Assembly (NCBI RefSeq): GCF_003814005.1
Contig: NZ_CP033898.1
Coordinates: forward strand, 930,001 to 994,000
DNA: 64,000 bases
Direction: 5' to 3'
From: Corynebacterium pseudopelargi
Lineage (GTDB): Bacteria > Actinomycetota > Actinomycetes > Mycobacteriales > Mycobacteriaceae
This document shows positions 25,805-33,774 of the stretch, in pieces. Below the pieces are notes generated by a model. The model searched no databases. It was given only the letters and a program-made list of their open reading frames with translations, and was not told the DNA's origin. Position 1 is the stretch's first letter. Each line of letters opens with the position of its first letter. Position numbers and translations under genes: made by a program.

Positions 25805-26005
25805 CCCACAGCCCCGCCGAATTGGCGCAAGACTGCCAGGCGGGCGCCGGGTGAGGGGACCGGGCAGTCAGGCGGGCGCCGGGCAGCCACGCAGGAGCCA
25901 AGCCCAGCCGCTACCACGCAAGCGCCGGGTAGTCGTCCCCGCCCCAAAAAACAACGAACCACAACAACCAACCGCAACCACCCAGACCACAGGAAGAATC
26001 TCAAA
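25805..26005 (+). repeat. Intra-operon spacer with G/C-rich direct repeats and hairpin
   Basis: CAGGCGGGCGCCGGG occurs at 25837-25851 and 25869-25883, and its core GCGCCGGG again at 25922-25929. GACTGCC (25831-25837) and GGCAGTC (25863-25869) form a 7-bp inverted repeat across the first copy. The remaining 75 nt are strikingly C/A-rich and G-poor up to the SD AGGAAG. It may be an attenuator or an RNA-stability element; there is no protein-like frame. Confidence 0.6.
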
Positions 26006-27136
26006 ATGTCTGAACCCAATATCGCGCTCAAGCAGATTCATAAGCACTTTGGGGACCGCCAAGTGCTTAATAACCTCGACTTCACTATCGGTCACGCTGA
26101 GTTGGTGGCGCTGCTAGGGCCTTCGGGTTGTGGTAAGTCCACCACCTTGAAAATCCTCGCTGGTTTAGAAAGCCCTGATGCTGGTCGGGTAGAGGTGGGT
26201 GGCAAAGACATCACCAACCTTGCTACTAGGAAACGCAATATGGGCATTGTGTTTCAGGCTTACTCGCTGTTTCCGCACATGACGGCGCTGGACAACATTG
26301 CCTATGGGCTCAAAATCCGTAAGGTGAAAGGTGCAACTCGCCGCAAGCGCGCCGAGGATTTGCTGGAATTGGTTGGTTTGGGCAGTCATGGAGATAAATT
26401 CCCCGCCCAGCTTTCTGGTGGCCAACAACAGCGCGTGGCGCTGGCTCGTGCGCTTTCACTTGAGCCCGAGGTGTTGTTATTAGATGAGCCGCTCTCGGCG
26501 CTTGATGCGCAGGTGCGTGGGCAGCTTCGCGATGAAATCCGCAGACTGCAGCTTTCTCAAGGCATCTCCACGCTCTTAGTTACCCACGATCAAGAAGAGG
26601 CCCTGGTCATGGCTGATCGGGTGGGTGTGATGAATGAGGGCAAAATTGTCCAGATCTCTTCACCGGAGGAGCTTTACCAGCAGCCCCAATCCGCCTTTGT
26701 CTCGCAGTTCGTTGGTGTAACCAATCGCATTCCTGGCCAGATGCGCCGCGGCGGCATCGAGATTCTGGGGCGGGTGTGCAGTGTGGTCAATAGTGATGAG
26801 GTTGATAGCAACAAGGGGATAGGCATGGCGTTGGTTCGCCCGGAGGATCTCGATGTGTGCCCCGCTACCGATGGTGACATGAAGGTGATGGGCAAGCAGC
26901 TTCGCGGCACCTTTAGCGCTTTGCACGTTGCAAGTACCCGCACGCCCGGCACGATTCGCATTGATATGCCTACCCGGCGTGCTCAAAACATTGCTGTTGG
27001 GGAGTTCGTGGATGTGCACCTTTCTCGCTCGGAAGTTGTGGTCGATGCCATCCGCCCTGAAGAACTCCGTGAACTCGACGCTCTTGCAAGCACCAAGAAC
27101 ACCGGTTTGAGCGGCTATAACAAGGCTGGGGTCTAG
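26006..27136 (+). CDS. ABC transporter ATP-binding subunit (PotA/PhnT-like)
   Basis: This is the energising subunit of the importer. The 376-residue protein has Walker A GPSGCGKST (about 38-46), the Q-loop FQAYSLFPHM, signature LSGGQQQR, Walker B VLLLDEP and the switch His in LLVTHDQEEAL. A C-terminal TOBE-like regulatory domain follows from about residue 240 (VRPEDLDV). This architecture is that of the iron/putrescine/phosphonate class (CUT1-like). It ends immediately before the ATG of the phosphohydrolase gene. Confidence 0.95.
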   Translation: MSEPNIALKQIHKHFGDRQVLNNLDFTIGHAELVALLGPSGCGKSTTLKILAGLESPDAGRVEVGGKDITNLATRKRNMGIVFQAYSLFPHMTALDNIAYGLKIRKVKGATRRKRAEDLLELVGLGSHGDKFPAQLSGGQQQRVALARALSLEPEVLLLDEPLSALDAQVRGQLRDEIRRLQLSQGISTLLVTHDQEEALVMADRVGVMNEGKIVQISSPEELYQQPQSAFVSQFVGVTNRIPGQMRRGGIEILGRVCSVVNSDEVDSNKGIGMALVRPEDLDVCPATDGDMKVMGKQLRGTFSALHVASTRTPGTIRIDMPTRRAQNIAVGEFVDVHLSRSEVVVDAIRPEELRELDALASTKNTGLSGYNKAGV

Positions 27137-28045
27137 ATGCGAAACCCACACACCAATTCTGAGCCCGCAGTCGCATCTCATCCTGCGGATACTTCCGACA
27201 CCGCTTCGTCTCAACCTCGGGTGCTGCTTTTTGGCATCGATGGTTTGCGCTGGGATATCGCCGCCGAACCTGGCGTTGCTCCGCATTTGCAGCGCATGGC
27301 AGATCAGGGGCAGTGGCGCGAAATGGAGATGGAGGTTCCCACGATCTCTGCACCTGGGTGGGCAAGTATTCTTAGCGGCACTACTCACGCCGAGCATGGT
27401 TTTCGTGATAATTCCTGCGTGGGCGGGCGCAACTGGCAGCATCCTGATGTGCTTGCCCAGGCCTTTTACCGCGACCAGAGCACTCGAACCTTCGCGGCTG
27501 CAGGCTGGCCTGTGCTGGTAGACCCTGCAGGTCTTGGTCCAATTATTCATCCCAGGATCGAGCAGCAATACGCAGGCTTGCACAGGCTGGTGATCCGCAA
27601 TGGTGAGGTGTATGGCTATCAGCTTGTCGACGCCGAAGTGGTGGACTTTACGCTCGCCGCCGTTAGGGAAGGCGGCTTCGATATGGGCTTTTGCTACTGC
27701 TGCGACGTAGACGATGCCGGCCACGTCTATGGCTTAAAGGGTCGTGAATACCGCGACGCCATTGCTCGAGTCGATGCCCACCTGGGAAGAATCATGCAAG
27801 CTGTGACTCAACGCTATGAGCAGTATGCGGAGCGCTGGCTTATCGTAGGCGTCAGCGATCACGGGCACCTCGACGAAGGCGGCCACGGTGGTGATAGCCC
27901 CCAAGAGCGAGCCTCATGGCTTAGTTGTTGGTCACCAGATGGCCAAACCCCTTCTTGGCCGGCACACGTTGCCCCACATGAGGTTGCCTCGCTCTTACTC
28001 CAAGCGAGGTTCGGGGATCACTCACCAACCACCGAGCAGCCCTAG
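27137..28045 (+). CDS. Alkaline-phosphatase-fold hydrolase (nucleotide pyrophosphatase/phosphodiesterase type)
   Basis: This 302-residue metal-dependent phospho- or phosphonohydrolase has no signal peptide, so it should act in the cytosol. Metal-binding motifs of the superfamily are visible: LLFGIDGLRWD at the N-terminus, the nucleophile block VPTISAPGWASILSG (Ser where many NPPs have Thr), DVDDAGHVYG, and SDHGHLDEGGHGG. The family includes phosphodiesterases and phosphonoacetate hydrolase. It follows the ATPase gene with no gap, which links hydrolysis to the imported substrate. I infer that the transporter brings in a phosphodiester or phosphonate that this enzyme cleaves. It is convergent with the next gene across 3 nt. 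Confidence 0.86.
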   Translation: MRNPHTNSEPAVASHPADTSDTASSQPRVLLFGIDGLRWDIAAEPGVAPHLQRMADQGQWREMEMEVPTISAPGWASILSGTTHAEHGFRDNSCVGGRNWQHPDVLAQAFYRDQSTRTFAAAGWPVLVDPAGLGPIIHPRIEQQYAGLHRLVIRNGEVYGYQLVDAEVVDFTLAAVREGGFDMGFCYCCDVDDAGHVYGLKGREYRDAIARVDAHLGRIMQAVTQRYEQYAERWLIVGVSDHGHLDEGGHGGDSPQERASWLSCWSPDGQTPSWPAHVAPHEVASLLLQARFGDHSPTTEQP

Positions 28046-28048
28046 GCG

Positions 28049-28690
28049 TTATCGCTCATCGTGGGCGATGGTGACTTGGTCGAGGTCGGCATGGACGCCT
28101 AGGCCTTTTCGGAAACGCAGCCGCTCCATCACCAAGGTGATCCAGGAACAGATGAGCAAAGGTTGTACCGCGAGGTTGATGTTTTCCGGCGAGAGCACGA
28201 TGTTATAGATCTGCTGCGTGCTATCGGAAGAAACGAGCTCTTTTGCCACATCTTTTACGCCATCGAACATGAATTGATACACCGCGAGGTAGATCGTGGA
28301 CCACTGGATGAGGTACTCGTTAATCACGTAGTCATCATCGCGATAGCGAAACACCAGGCCGTGTTTGATCAAGCGTTCGCGGAACAAGAAGTGCAGGATT
28401 GCCGCCACGAAGATGATCACGAAGATGAAAAACAGCATCTCGGTGCCATTGATGTGGTCGAGCATCTGCTCTTGTGAGAAATTATCAATGGTCGTATCGG
28501 CAAGCGCGACGGTAGTAAGAATCACGAACATCACCAGCAAGAGGAACACTCCGCTGGTTAATGCCATGAGGATGAAGTTTGCCAGAACCTTTAAAAAGGT
28601 CGTGGGGCTGAGATCTTTTTGGCCGCGATACACCAAGTGATCAATGAGATAAAAGATCAAGGCGATCGTGGCGATCGCGAATAACGCCAT
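28049..28690 (-). CDS. Hypothetical four-segment membrane protein
   Basis: I do not recognise the function. The 213-residue protein has three long hydrophobic segments in its first half (about 4-20, 38-62 and 85-105) and a weaker one near 130-148 or 180-195. The loops are polar, including a conserved-looking FRYRDDDYVINEYLIQW. The start is ATG 28690; the GTG immediately upstream (28693) is an alternative, and no clear SD is present. The gene is convergent with the phosphohydrolase without a terminator between them. Its position next to the transporter cassette may be incidental. Confidence 0.65.
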   Translation of the reverse strand: MALFAIATIALIFYLIDHLVYRGQKDLSPTTFLKVLANFILMALTSGVFLLLVMFVILTTVALADTTIDNFSQEQMLDHINGTEMLFFIFVIIFVAAILHFLFRERLIKHGLVFRYRDDDYVINEYLIQWSTIYLAVYQFMFDGVKDVAKELVSSDSTQQIYNIVLSPENINLAVQPLLICSWITLVMERLRFRKGLGVHADLDQVTIAHDER

Positions 28691-29082
28691 CACTGCTGCA
28701 AAGCTCGCTTTTCTAATTAGGATTACCGGACGGCCACAGGCTCGAAGCTCCTGCGAAGTTGCCTGGATTGATTGTAGTTTGTCCCGGCGATTGCGTCGGA
28801 TTCGCCTCCAAGCAAGCCGTAGCCGATCACTTGAGAAAACGTGTGTGTCTACTCACGCAACCTCGAACTTCTCGCTTGCTTTCTAAAGCGGTGCACGAAG
28901 CGCCCAGGGCATGATCTCGCCTGCATAGGCATGGCAGCGCACATGCAGTAGCTGCGAACAATAAGGCGCCAGCGTCGTATATGGCTGGGATGCTTCGCGG
29001 AGGCAAAACCAGATTGCCATCTACACTGAAAAAGTAAATATCTGCAGCTCAGATAGTTTTTTAGCCAAATTTTTAGGAGGCA
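28691..29082. other. Intergenic region without recognisable gene
   Basis: This 390-nt region separates divergent genes. No protein-like frame or long hairpin is seen. The strong SD AGGAGG (29073-29078) belongs to the downstream dehydrogenase gene. A partial match to the GlxR/CRP pattern (28842-28857) is too weak to annotate. Confidence 0.4.
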
Positions 29083-29970
29083 ATGTTCGTGCAATCACTT
29101 GATTCTGTGCTCATCACCGGAGGCGGCACGCTCGGTGCACAATCTGCTCTGCAATTCGCCCTGCACGGCAAAAAGGTCACCATCTACGGCAGGAGTGAAG
29201 ATTCCATCGCTCGTGCGAAACAAAGGGTCGAGCGTTTCCGCACGCCCTATACCCAAGACACGGAATTTGATGCCTCGGCAGTGGCCGAAGCTATTGAAAG
29301 CATCGACTACACCACGCAGATCGAGCGTGCTGGAGCAGTCGATATCGTATTTGAGTGCGTGGCAGAAACCACCGAGGCCAAAACGGCCATCTATAAGGCG
29401 ATGAGGCCCCACCTTCAGCCCGAAACCATTGTGGCCACAAATTCTTCCACGGTGCTACCTAGCCATCTCGCGCCCTTACTGCCCTATGAAGCGCAATTTG
29501 TTGCCATCCACTTTGCTAATGAGATCTGGAAACGCCCAGCGGCAGAGATCATGGGCCATCCAGGTACTGATGCTGGCGTGTTTGAGCAGGCCAAGGAATT
29601 CGCCGCTCAGGTGGGTATGGTGCCGTTGCCAATTTTCAAGGAGCGTTCTGGCTACATCCTGAATAGTCTGCTGATTCCTTTTGTGGAATCCGCGCTGGAA
29701 CTTTGGGGAGCTGGCGTATCGGATCCAAAGACGATTGATAAGACCTGGGAGATCGTCATGGATTCGCTCGGGCCGTTTAAAGTGCTCGACGTAATCGGTA
29801 TGCGCACGGTGTATGCAGTGCTGAAAAGCCGCGAAGCCAAGGGCATTCCCGGCACTGGTGAACTCGCCCAGGTGGTGATGCGTGACTATATCGAGCAAGG
29901 CCGCCTCGGTGTTGAGGCAGGCGCGGGCTTTTATGATTATGACGAACAAGGCCAGCCAAACGTGGACTAG
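29083..29970 (+). CDS. 3-hydroxyacyl-CoA dehydrogenase (3-hydroxybutyryl-CoA dehydrogenase-like)
   Basis: This NAD-dependent cytosolic enzyme oxidises or forms 3-hydroxyacyl-CoA. The 295-residue protein has an N-terminal Rossmann motif SVLITGGGTLGAQSALQFALHGKKVTIYGR, the ATNSSTVLPS catalytic Ser region, FVAIHFAN with the active-site His, and the C-terminal helical domain ending with GAGFYDYDEQG. This is the single-domain FadB2/PaaH kind rather than the multifunctional FadB. The SD AGGAGG lies 4 nt before ATG 29083. It is a single gene with its own terminator. The physiological substrate, short-chain fatty acid or aromatic degradation, is not shown by neighbours. Confidence 0.88.
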   Translation: MFVQSLDSVLITGGGTLGAQSALQFALHGKKVTIYGRSEDSIARAKQRVERFRTPYTQDTEFDASAVAEAIESIDYTTQIERAGAVDIVFECVAETTEAKTAIYKAMRPHLQPETIVATNSSTVLPSHLAPLLPYEAQFVAIHFANEIWKRPAAEIMGHPGTDAGVFEQAKEFAAQVGMVPLPIFKERSGYILNSLLIPFVESALELWGAGVSDPKTIDKTWEIVMDSLGPFKVLDVIGMRTVYAVLKSREAKGIPGTGELAQVVMRDYIEQGRLGVEAGAGFYDYDEQGQPNVD

Positions 29971-29983
29971 CCTCAACCGGATA

Positions 29984-30021
29984 TAAAAAACTCTCCCGCG
30001 GATTACGCGGGAGAGTGGGGG
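29984..30021. terminator. Bidirectional terminator between convergent genes
   Basis: An 11-bp perfect stem pairs ACTCTCCCGCG (29990-30000) with CGCGGGAGAGT (30006-30016) around GATTA. An A-tract on the left side supplies the U-tract for the minus-strand gene. Confidence 0.88.
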
Positions 30022-30031
30022 ATTTTAAAAG

Positions 30032-30922
30032 CTACTTGCGTGGTTTAAAGATCTCGTCGATCTTTTTTACTTCCACCAGCGGGCGCTCGTTGTTTGCCTG
30101 CTCATCCTCGGCAGCCTCATCCTTGGTGCCGTCAGCAGCCTCTGCCTTCTTGGCGGTTGCAAGGCCGGTGGGGGTCTCATCGGCTTTCGCGGCACGGTGC
30201 AAGATCACCGTTTGCTCACCTGCCGGGGTGTGGTCGGCGCTATCGGTTTCACCTGCGGGTACCTCGCTGCTCACGCCAACGTAGTACGTGCCGTACTCAC
30301 TGCCTTCGACGCTAAGGGCGCTGAATCCATAGTGGCGTTGCTTGGGGTGTAAGAGATTTACCAGGTGGCCGTTTTGGGCATTGCGCACACCTTTTGCCTG
30401 CTGGAGTGCTTTGAGTTCATCTTGGCCCCAGGACTGCAAGATAGCGGTGCTTAAAGAGTCAGTTGCAGCGGCCAAAGACTCAGTCGATACCGCGTGGCTT
30501 GCGATGGTGGCAGTGGCCATGTCGCTGCCATCGGGGCGCTTGTGTGAAAACACAGCGGAAGCCTCGTAGGCGCGTTGAATAGCGATCCACGCAAGATCGG
30601 CATCCATGGTCACGTCCATGTACTCGGCCTTAGAATTCAACCCCTCGGCCTTGGCGGCGTCACGCAGTTTGCCGGTATAACCCTCATAGCCAAAGCCTTG
30701 GAATTTCGGGTTAATATCCCACATCTTGCCACGCAATTCGCGCAGCGCCTCGAGCCCTTCGGTGCGACCGGTGGAAGGATCAAAGCGTACTTCCTGGGCA
30801 ATGAATTGCTCGGGTTCTACATTCAATTCCACCTTGGTCGTCGGCTCTGGTGCTGCATAAGCAACTCCGGTCGGCACCAACATTGCTGCGGTGATAATGC
30901 CTACTAGCAGCTTTTTGTGCAT
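30032..30922 (-). CDS. Secreted CAP-domain (SCP/PR-1, YkwD-like) protein
   Basis: This exported protein of 296 residues has a Sec signal peptide MHKKLLVGIITAAMLVPTGVAYA, with probable cleavage before APEP. A CAP domain is indicated by AVFSHKRPDGSD, SWGQDE and NAQNGHLVNLLHPKQRHYGFSAL, the usual HxRPDG and GHxxNLLxP signatures. The C-terminal 60 residues are charged and low-complexity. The function of bacterial CAP proteins is mostly unknown. The ATG at 30922 has the SD GGAGAG 8 nt upstream; the longer frame to 31003 lacks a signal peptide at its start. It shares the bidirectional terminator with the convergent dehydrogenase gene. Confidence 0.8.
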   Translation of the reverse strand: MHKKLLVGIITAAMLVPTGVAYAAPEPTTKVELNVEPEQFIAQEVRFDPSTGRTEGLEALRELRGKMWDINPKFQGFGYEGYTGKLRDAAKAEGLNSKAEYMDVTMDADLAWIAIQRAYEASAVFSHKRPDGSDMATATIASHAVSTESLAAATDSLSTAILQSWGQDELKALQQAKGVRNAQNGHLVNLLHPKQRHYGFSALSVEGSEYGTYYVGVSSEVPAGETDSADHTPAGEQTVILHRAAKADETPTGLATAKKAEAADGTKDEAAEDEQANNERPLVEVKKIDEIFKPRK

Positions 30923-31073
30923 GAACAAGCTCTCCAAAACGTTTGAGGGGCGACAACGTGTAACAATCCTAGCCTTAGTAACGATGCGCGGCGAGTTGAA
31001 CACGCAAGCGGTGTAGCAGTACTTCGGATAACACCCCTGCTGCCTGGCTCGATTAAGGGAACAAGATGCAAAG

Positions 31074-31108
31074 CTGCCCCATGCTCAAAACGTTTGAGCA
31101 TGGGGCAG
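31074..31108 (-). terminator. Long perfect hairpin, probable terminator of the doxX gene
   Basis: A 16-bp perfect stem pairs CTGCCCCATGCTCAAA (31074-31089) with TTTGAGCATGGGGCAG (31093-31108). It lies just after the stop of the minus-strand DoxX gene, with CTTTGCATCTTGTT following on that strand. Confidence 0.8.
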
Positions 31109-31128
31109 TGCTTGGGTTACAAGGATGG

Positions 31129-31854
31129 TTAGCGCTGTTCAGGCTTGAAGTTGTTGGTGGGTGCTTGATCTGCAATCACCGTGTGGCCATCGTTATCCGC
31201 AACCTTGTTCTGGTTCAGCGGCTGAGCTGCTGGCTGCTCGGTCTGAGCAGCAGAGGGCTGCTGAGCAGGAGCTGGCTGCTGGGCGGCAGCAGGAGCAGCG
31301 GCCGGGGCAGCGGCTGCAGGAGCAGCAGCGGCGTTTTGGGTGTTGTTTACAGGCGCGGCATCAGCGGGGTAGGAGACGGTGCCGTCGGCATGCTGTACGG
31401 CAAGGCCCTTCTCGCGTGCTTCTTCAATCTTCTTCTGACGGCGACGAGCCTGGAAAGGCGCAACAAAGAGGTGGTCGATGCTGAAGCGGCCAGCGCCTGC
31501 ACCGGCGATAAGCAGGCCGCCTGCGGCGATCAGTGCCACTACTTCCCAGCCGCCATCGGAGGCGAAGATGCCGGCGTCACGGTGTGCGTACCAGTAAGCG
31601 CCAGCCATCTGGATGGCAAGGATGGGGCCAACGAAGCGAACGAGCAGACCCAGGATCAGCAGGGCGCCGGCGATCATCTCGAAGTAAGTGGCGAAGGTAG
31701 CCGCGAGTTCGGGGGAGGGAACACCCATGTCGCGGAATGCGTCGGTGGTACCGGAGATGGTCCAGTCATTGAACTTTTGCCAACCGTGGGCAAAGAGGAT
31801 GACGCCGAGCAGGACACGGCCGATCAGGAGGGAGAGATCTTTCAAAGTTGTCAT
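31129..31854 (-). CDS. DoxX-family membrane protein with Ala/Pro/Gln-rich tail
   Basis: This 241-residue protein has four hydrophobic segments in the first 130 residues (DLSLLIGRVLLGVILFAHGWQKF at the start), matching DoxX. A cytosolic-looking tail of about 95 residues follows, rich in Ala, Pro and Gln, which is not part of the usual family. DoxX proteins take part in thiol/oxidative stress complexes or quinone reduction in other bacteria; the role here is unknown. A perfect hairpin terminator follows. A second, shorter DoxX-like gene occurs at 34754. Confidence 0.85.
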   Translation of the reverse strand: MTTLKDLSLLIGRVLLGVILFAHGWQKFNDWTISGTTDAFRDMGVPSPELAATFATYFEMIAGALLILGLLVRFVGPILAIQMAGAYWYAHRDAGIFASDGGWEVVALIAAGGLLIAGAGAGRFSIDHLFVAPFQARRRQKKIEEAREKGLAVQHADGTVSYPADAAPVNNTQNAAAAPAAAAPAAAPAAAQQPAPAQQPSAAQTEQPAAQPLNQNKVADNDGHTVIADQAPTNNFKPEQR

Positions 31855-32097
31855 GCCAACAGAGGTTATCGGTTATTAAGCGTAAATGCATATTTATATT
31901 TCAATTTGTGTTGAACTTGCTGTGTGTTTCCTGAAGTGATGTAGGGCACTTAAAAGATGGCCTTGTGTCGAATTTCGCCACCATAAGCCATAAAGCTGCC
32001 ATAAAACCTCCACACCTCGCGCTGGGTGTTGCCGAGTTCAGCCGCTGTGCGAGCCCTCTGGGTTTAAGGCTATTTTGGCTTTCCTAAGATAATGCTT
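31855..32097. promoter_or_regulatory. Divergent promoter region of doxX and nsrR-like gene
   Basis: The first 60 nt are very A/T-rich and hold the minus-strand promoter. TAAGAT (32085-32090) lies 7 nt before ATG 32098 and makes the rrf2-type gene leaderless. No open frame was recognised. Confidence 0.45.
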
Positions 32098-32478
32098 ATG
32101 CAGCTTAAAAAGTCTTCCGATCTATCCTTGCAGGTGCTGATGTTTATTGCGCACCTGGGGCCGGGGCAGCGAACAACCGCGGCGGCGGTTGCGGAGGCTT
32201 TAGGGGCGTCGAAAGCTCATGTGGCCAAGGTGGTAAGCACGCTTGCTTCCTTGCAGTATTTGGATTCGGCTAAGGGGCGTGGTGGCGGCATCGCACTGAT
32301 GCCCGATGCGCTCGATCGATCGTTAGGTGCGCTGATTCGCCAGCTCGAGCAGGGGGAAGTGGTGGATTGCCAGGCCTGTGCTTTAAGTGGGGCTTGCGGG
32401 CTGCGTGGCCATCTTGCTCGAGCTCAGGAGGCTTTTTTCGCCTCCCTTGATGGGGTGAAGATCGCAGAAGTGGTGTAG
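32098..32478 (+). CDS. nsrR: Rrf2-family regulator, probable nitric-oxide sensor NsrR
   Basis: This winged-helix repressor of 126 residues should bind an iron-sulfur cluster. The helix-turn-helix is TTAAAVAEALGASKAHVAKVVSTL, and the wing contains AKGRGGGIAL. Three cysteines occur near the C-terminus, C91, C94 and C100, as expected for cluster ligation in NsrR/IscR-type proteins, though the first spacing is shorter than in Streptomyces NsrR. Leaderless start at ATG 32098 (TAAGAT upstream); ATG 32092 is also in frame. It lies 97 nt upstream of the flavohaemoglobin gene hmp, the classical NsrR target, which supports NO sensing. Confidence 0.86.
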   Translation: MQLKKSSDLSLQVLMFIAHLGPGQRTTAAAVAEALGASKAHVAKVVSTLASLQYLDSAKGRGGGIALMPDALDRSLGALIRQLEQGEVVDCQACALSGACGLRGHLARAQEAFFASLDGVKIAEVV

Positions 32479-32511
32479 CGAAATGTTTGATTTTGCTACC
32501 CCCGTCACATT

Positions 32512-32521
32512 AATGCGCATT
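32512..32521. promoter_or_regulatory. Candidate NsrR operator upstream of hmp
   Basis: The palindrome AATGCGCATT lies between nsrR and hmp in a stretch whose ATTT...AAAT dyad resembles the A/T-flanked NsrR site. Identity is inferred from position and symmetry. Confidence 0.4.
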
Positions 32522-32575
32522 TGATACTCGGATTAAATGTATGGTGAAGCCAACGTGAATCAGAAAGGCTTTCAC

Positions 32576-33721
32576 ATGCAGGGTTTCCAGATCTCTCCTC
32601 AAGCACTCAATGCCGAACAAGCCGAGACCATCAAGGCCACGCTCCCAGCGGTAGGCGCGGCTATTGAAGACATCACCAAGAACTTCTACCAGCGCATGTT
32701 CACAGCGCACCCGGAGCTTTTGGCCAATACTTTCAACCGCGGCAATCAGGCTCAAGGCGCGCAGCAAAAGGCACTGGCTGCATCGGTGGCAACTTTTGCC
32801 ACCTACCTCGTTAGCGAAAACACCAAGAGCCCGGATTCCCTCTTGAGTCGCATTGGGCACAAGCATGTCTCGGTGGGGATTCGTCCAGATCAGTACCCGA
32901 TTGTGCACAAGCATTTATTTGATGCGATCGAGGAGGTGCTTACTCCCGAGGTGTTCCAGGGTGAGGTTCGAGCCGCCTGGGATGCCGTATATAAGGAGAT
33001 GGAGCGAGTCCTGATCGACTTCGAAAGTGATCTCTACCAGGAGCGCGAGGTTGCTCCAGGGGAGGTTTTTCTCAACACCGTGGTGGCAAAGCGCGAAGAG
33101 CTCGACCCAAATACGGTGCGCTTCCAGCTCGATACCACCTTGGACTTCAAGCCGGGCCAATACATCTCAGTGCGCCAAACCTTAAGCGATGGTGCACAGC
33201 AGTTGCGTCAGTACTCGCTGGTCAATGCACCTGGTACGCCTTTGGAATTTGTGGTGCGAAAGGTCAATGACGATCCCCAGGGTGAGGTATCCACCCAGCT
33301 TTGCCAGCACCTTCAGGTAGGCGATGAGCTGGAGATCTCCTTACCTGCCGGCGATCTCACCCTCGGTGAACACGAACGCATCGTCTTGGTATCCAGCGGC
33401 ATTGGTGCCACGCCAATGGTGGGCATGCTCGCCGCCCTGCAGGGTTCCCAACAGCAGGTGGCGGTGTATCACCAGGATAAAAGCGAGCTTGCCGACGTCC
33501 TACGTCCCCAACGCGAACGCTATCTCAAAGGCATTGCCAATAGCTCACACACGGTGGCGTATCGCCCCGAACGTCTCAGCCTTGAGGTTGCCCCGGATGC
33601 CCATGTGTATCTTTGCGGCGGCACTGATTTCTTGCAGGCGATGCGCGAGCAATTAGGCCATCTTCCCGCAGAACAACTGCACTTTGAGCTCTTCCACCCG
33701 AATGATTGGTTATTGGCGTAG
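32576..33721 (+). CDS. hmp: Flavohaemoglobin / nitric oxide dioxygenase
   Basis: Hmp converts NO and O2 to nitrate using NAD(P)H and protects against nitrosative stress. The N-terminal globin domain (residues 1 to about 140) contains NFYQRMFTAHPELLANTFN and HVSVGIRPDQYPIVHKHL with the proximal His. The FAD-binding part has FKPGQYISVRQ and LRQYSLVNAP, and the NAD-binding part LVSSGIGATPMVGML with the C-terminal CGGTDFLQAM. The 381-residue length is typical. ATG 32576 with AAAGG 8 nt upstream is preferred over ATG 32537. Probable repression by the adjacent NsrR. A terminator follows. Confidence 0.97.
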   Translation: MQGFQISPQALNAEQAETIKATLPAVGAAIEDITKNFYQRMFTAHPELLANTFNRGNQAQGAQQKALAASVATFATYLVSENTKSPDSLLSRIGHKHVSVGIRPDQYPIVHKHLFDAIEEVLTPEVFQGEVRAAWDAVYKEMERVLIDFESDLYQEREVAPGEVFLNTVVAKREELDPNTVRFQLDTTLDFKPGQYISVRQTLSDGAQQLRQYSLVNAPGTPLEFVVRKVNDDPQGEVSTQLCQHLQVGDELEISLPAGDLTLGEHERIVLVSSGIGATPMVGMLAALQGSQQQVAVYHQDKSELADVLRPQRERYLKGIANSSHTVAYRPERLSLEVAPDAHVYLCGGTDFLQAMREQLGHLPAEQLHFELFHPNDWLLA

Positions 33722-33730
33722 AAAAAGAGC

Positions 33731-33760
33731 AAGCGGGCGCGTAGTTGCGCCCGCTTTTTC
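33731..33760. terminator. Terminator between hmp and the convergent esterase gene
   Basis: A 10-bp stem pairs AAGCGGGCGC (33731-33740) with GCGCCCGCTT (33747-33756), followed by TTTCTTC. The left flank GAAAAAG gives a U-tract on the opposite strand. Confidence 0.88.
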
Positions 33761-33774
33761 TTCACCTAAAAACA

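Noticed and set aside
28842..28857. GlxR/CRP-like site TGTGTGTCTACTCACG
   Set aside because: It misses the consensus at the centre and both outer A positions; too weak to annotate without binding data.
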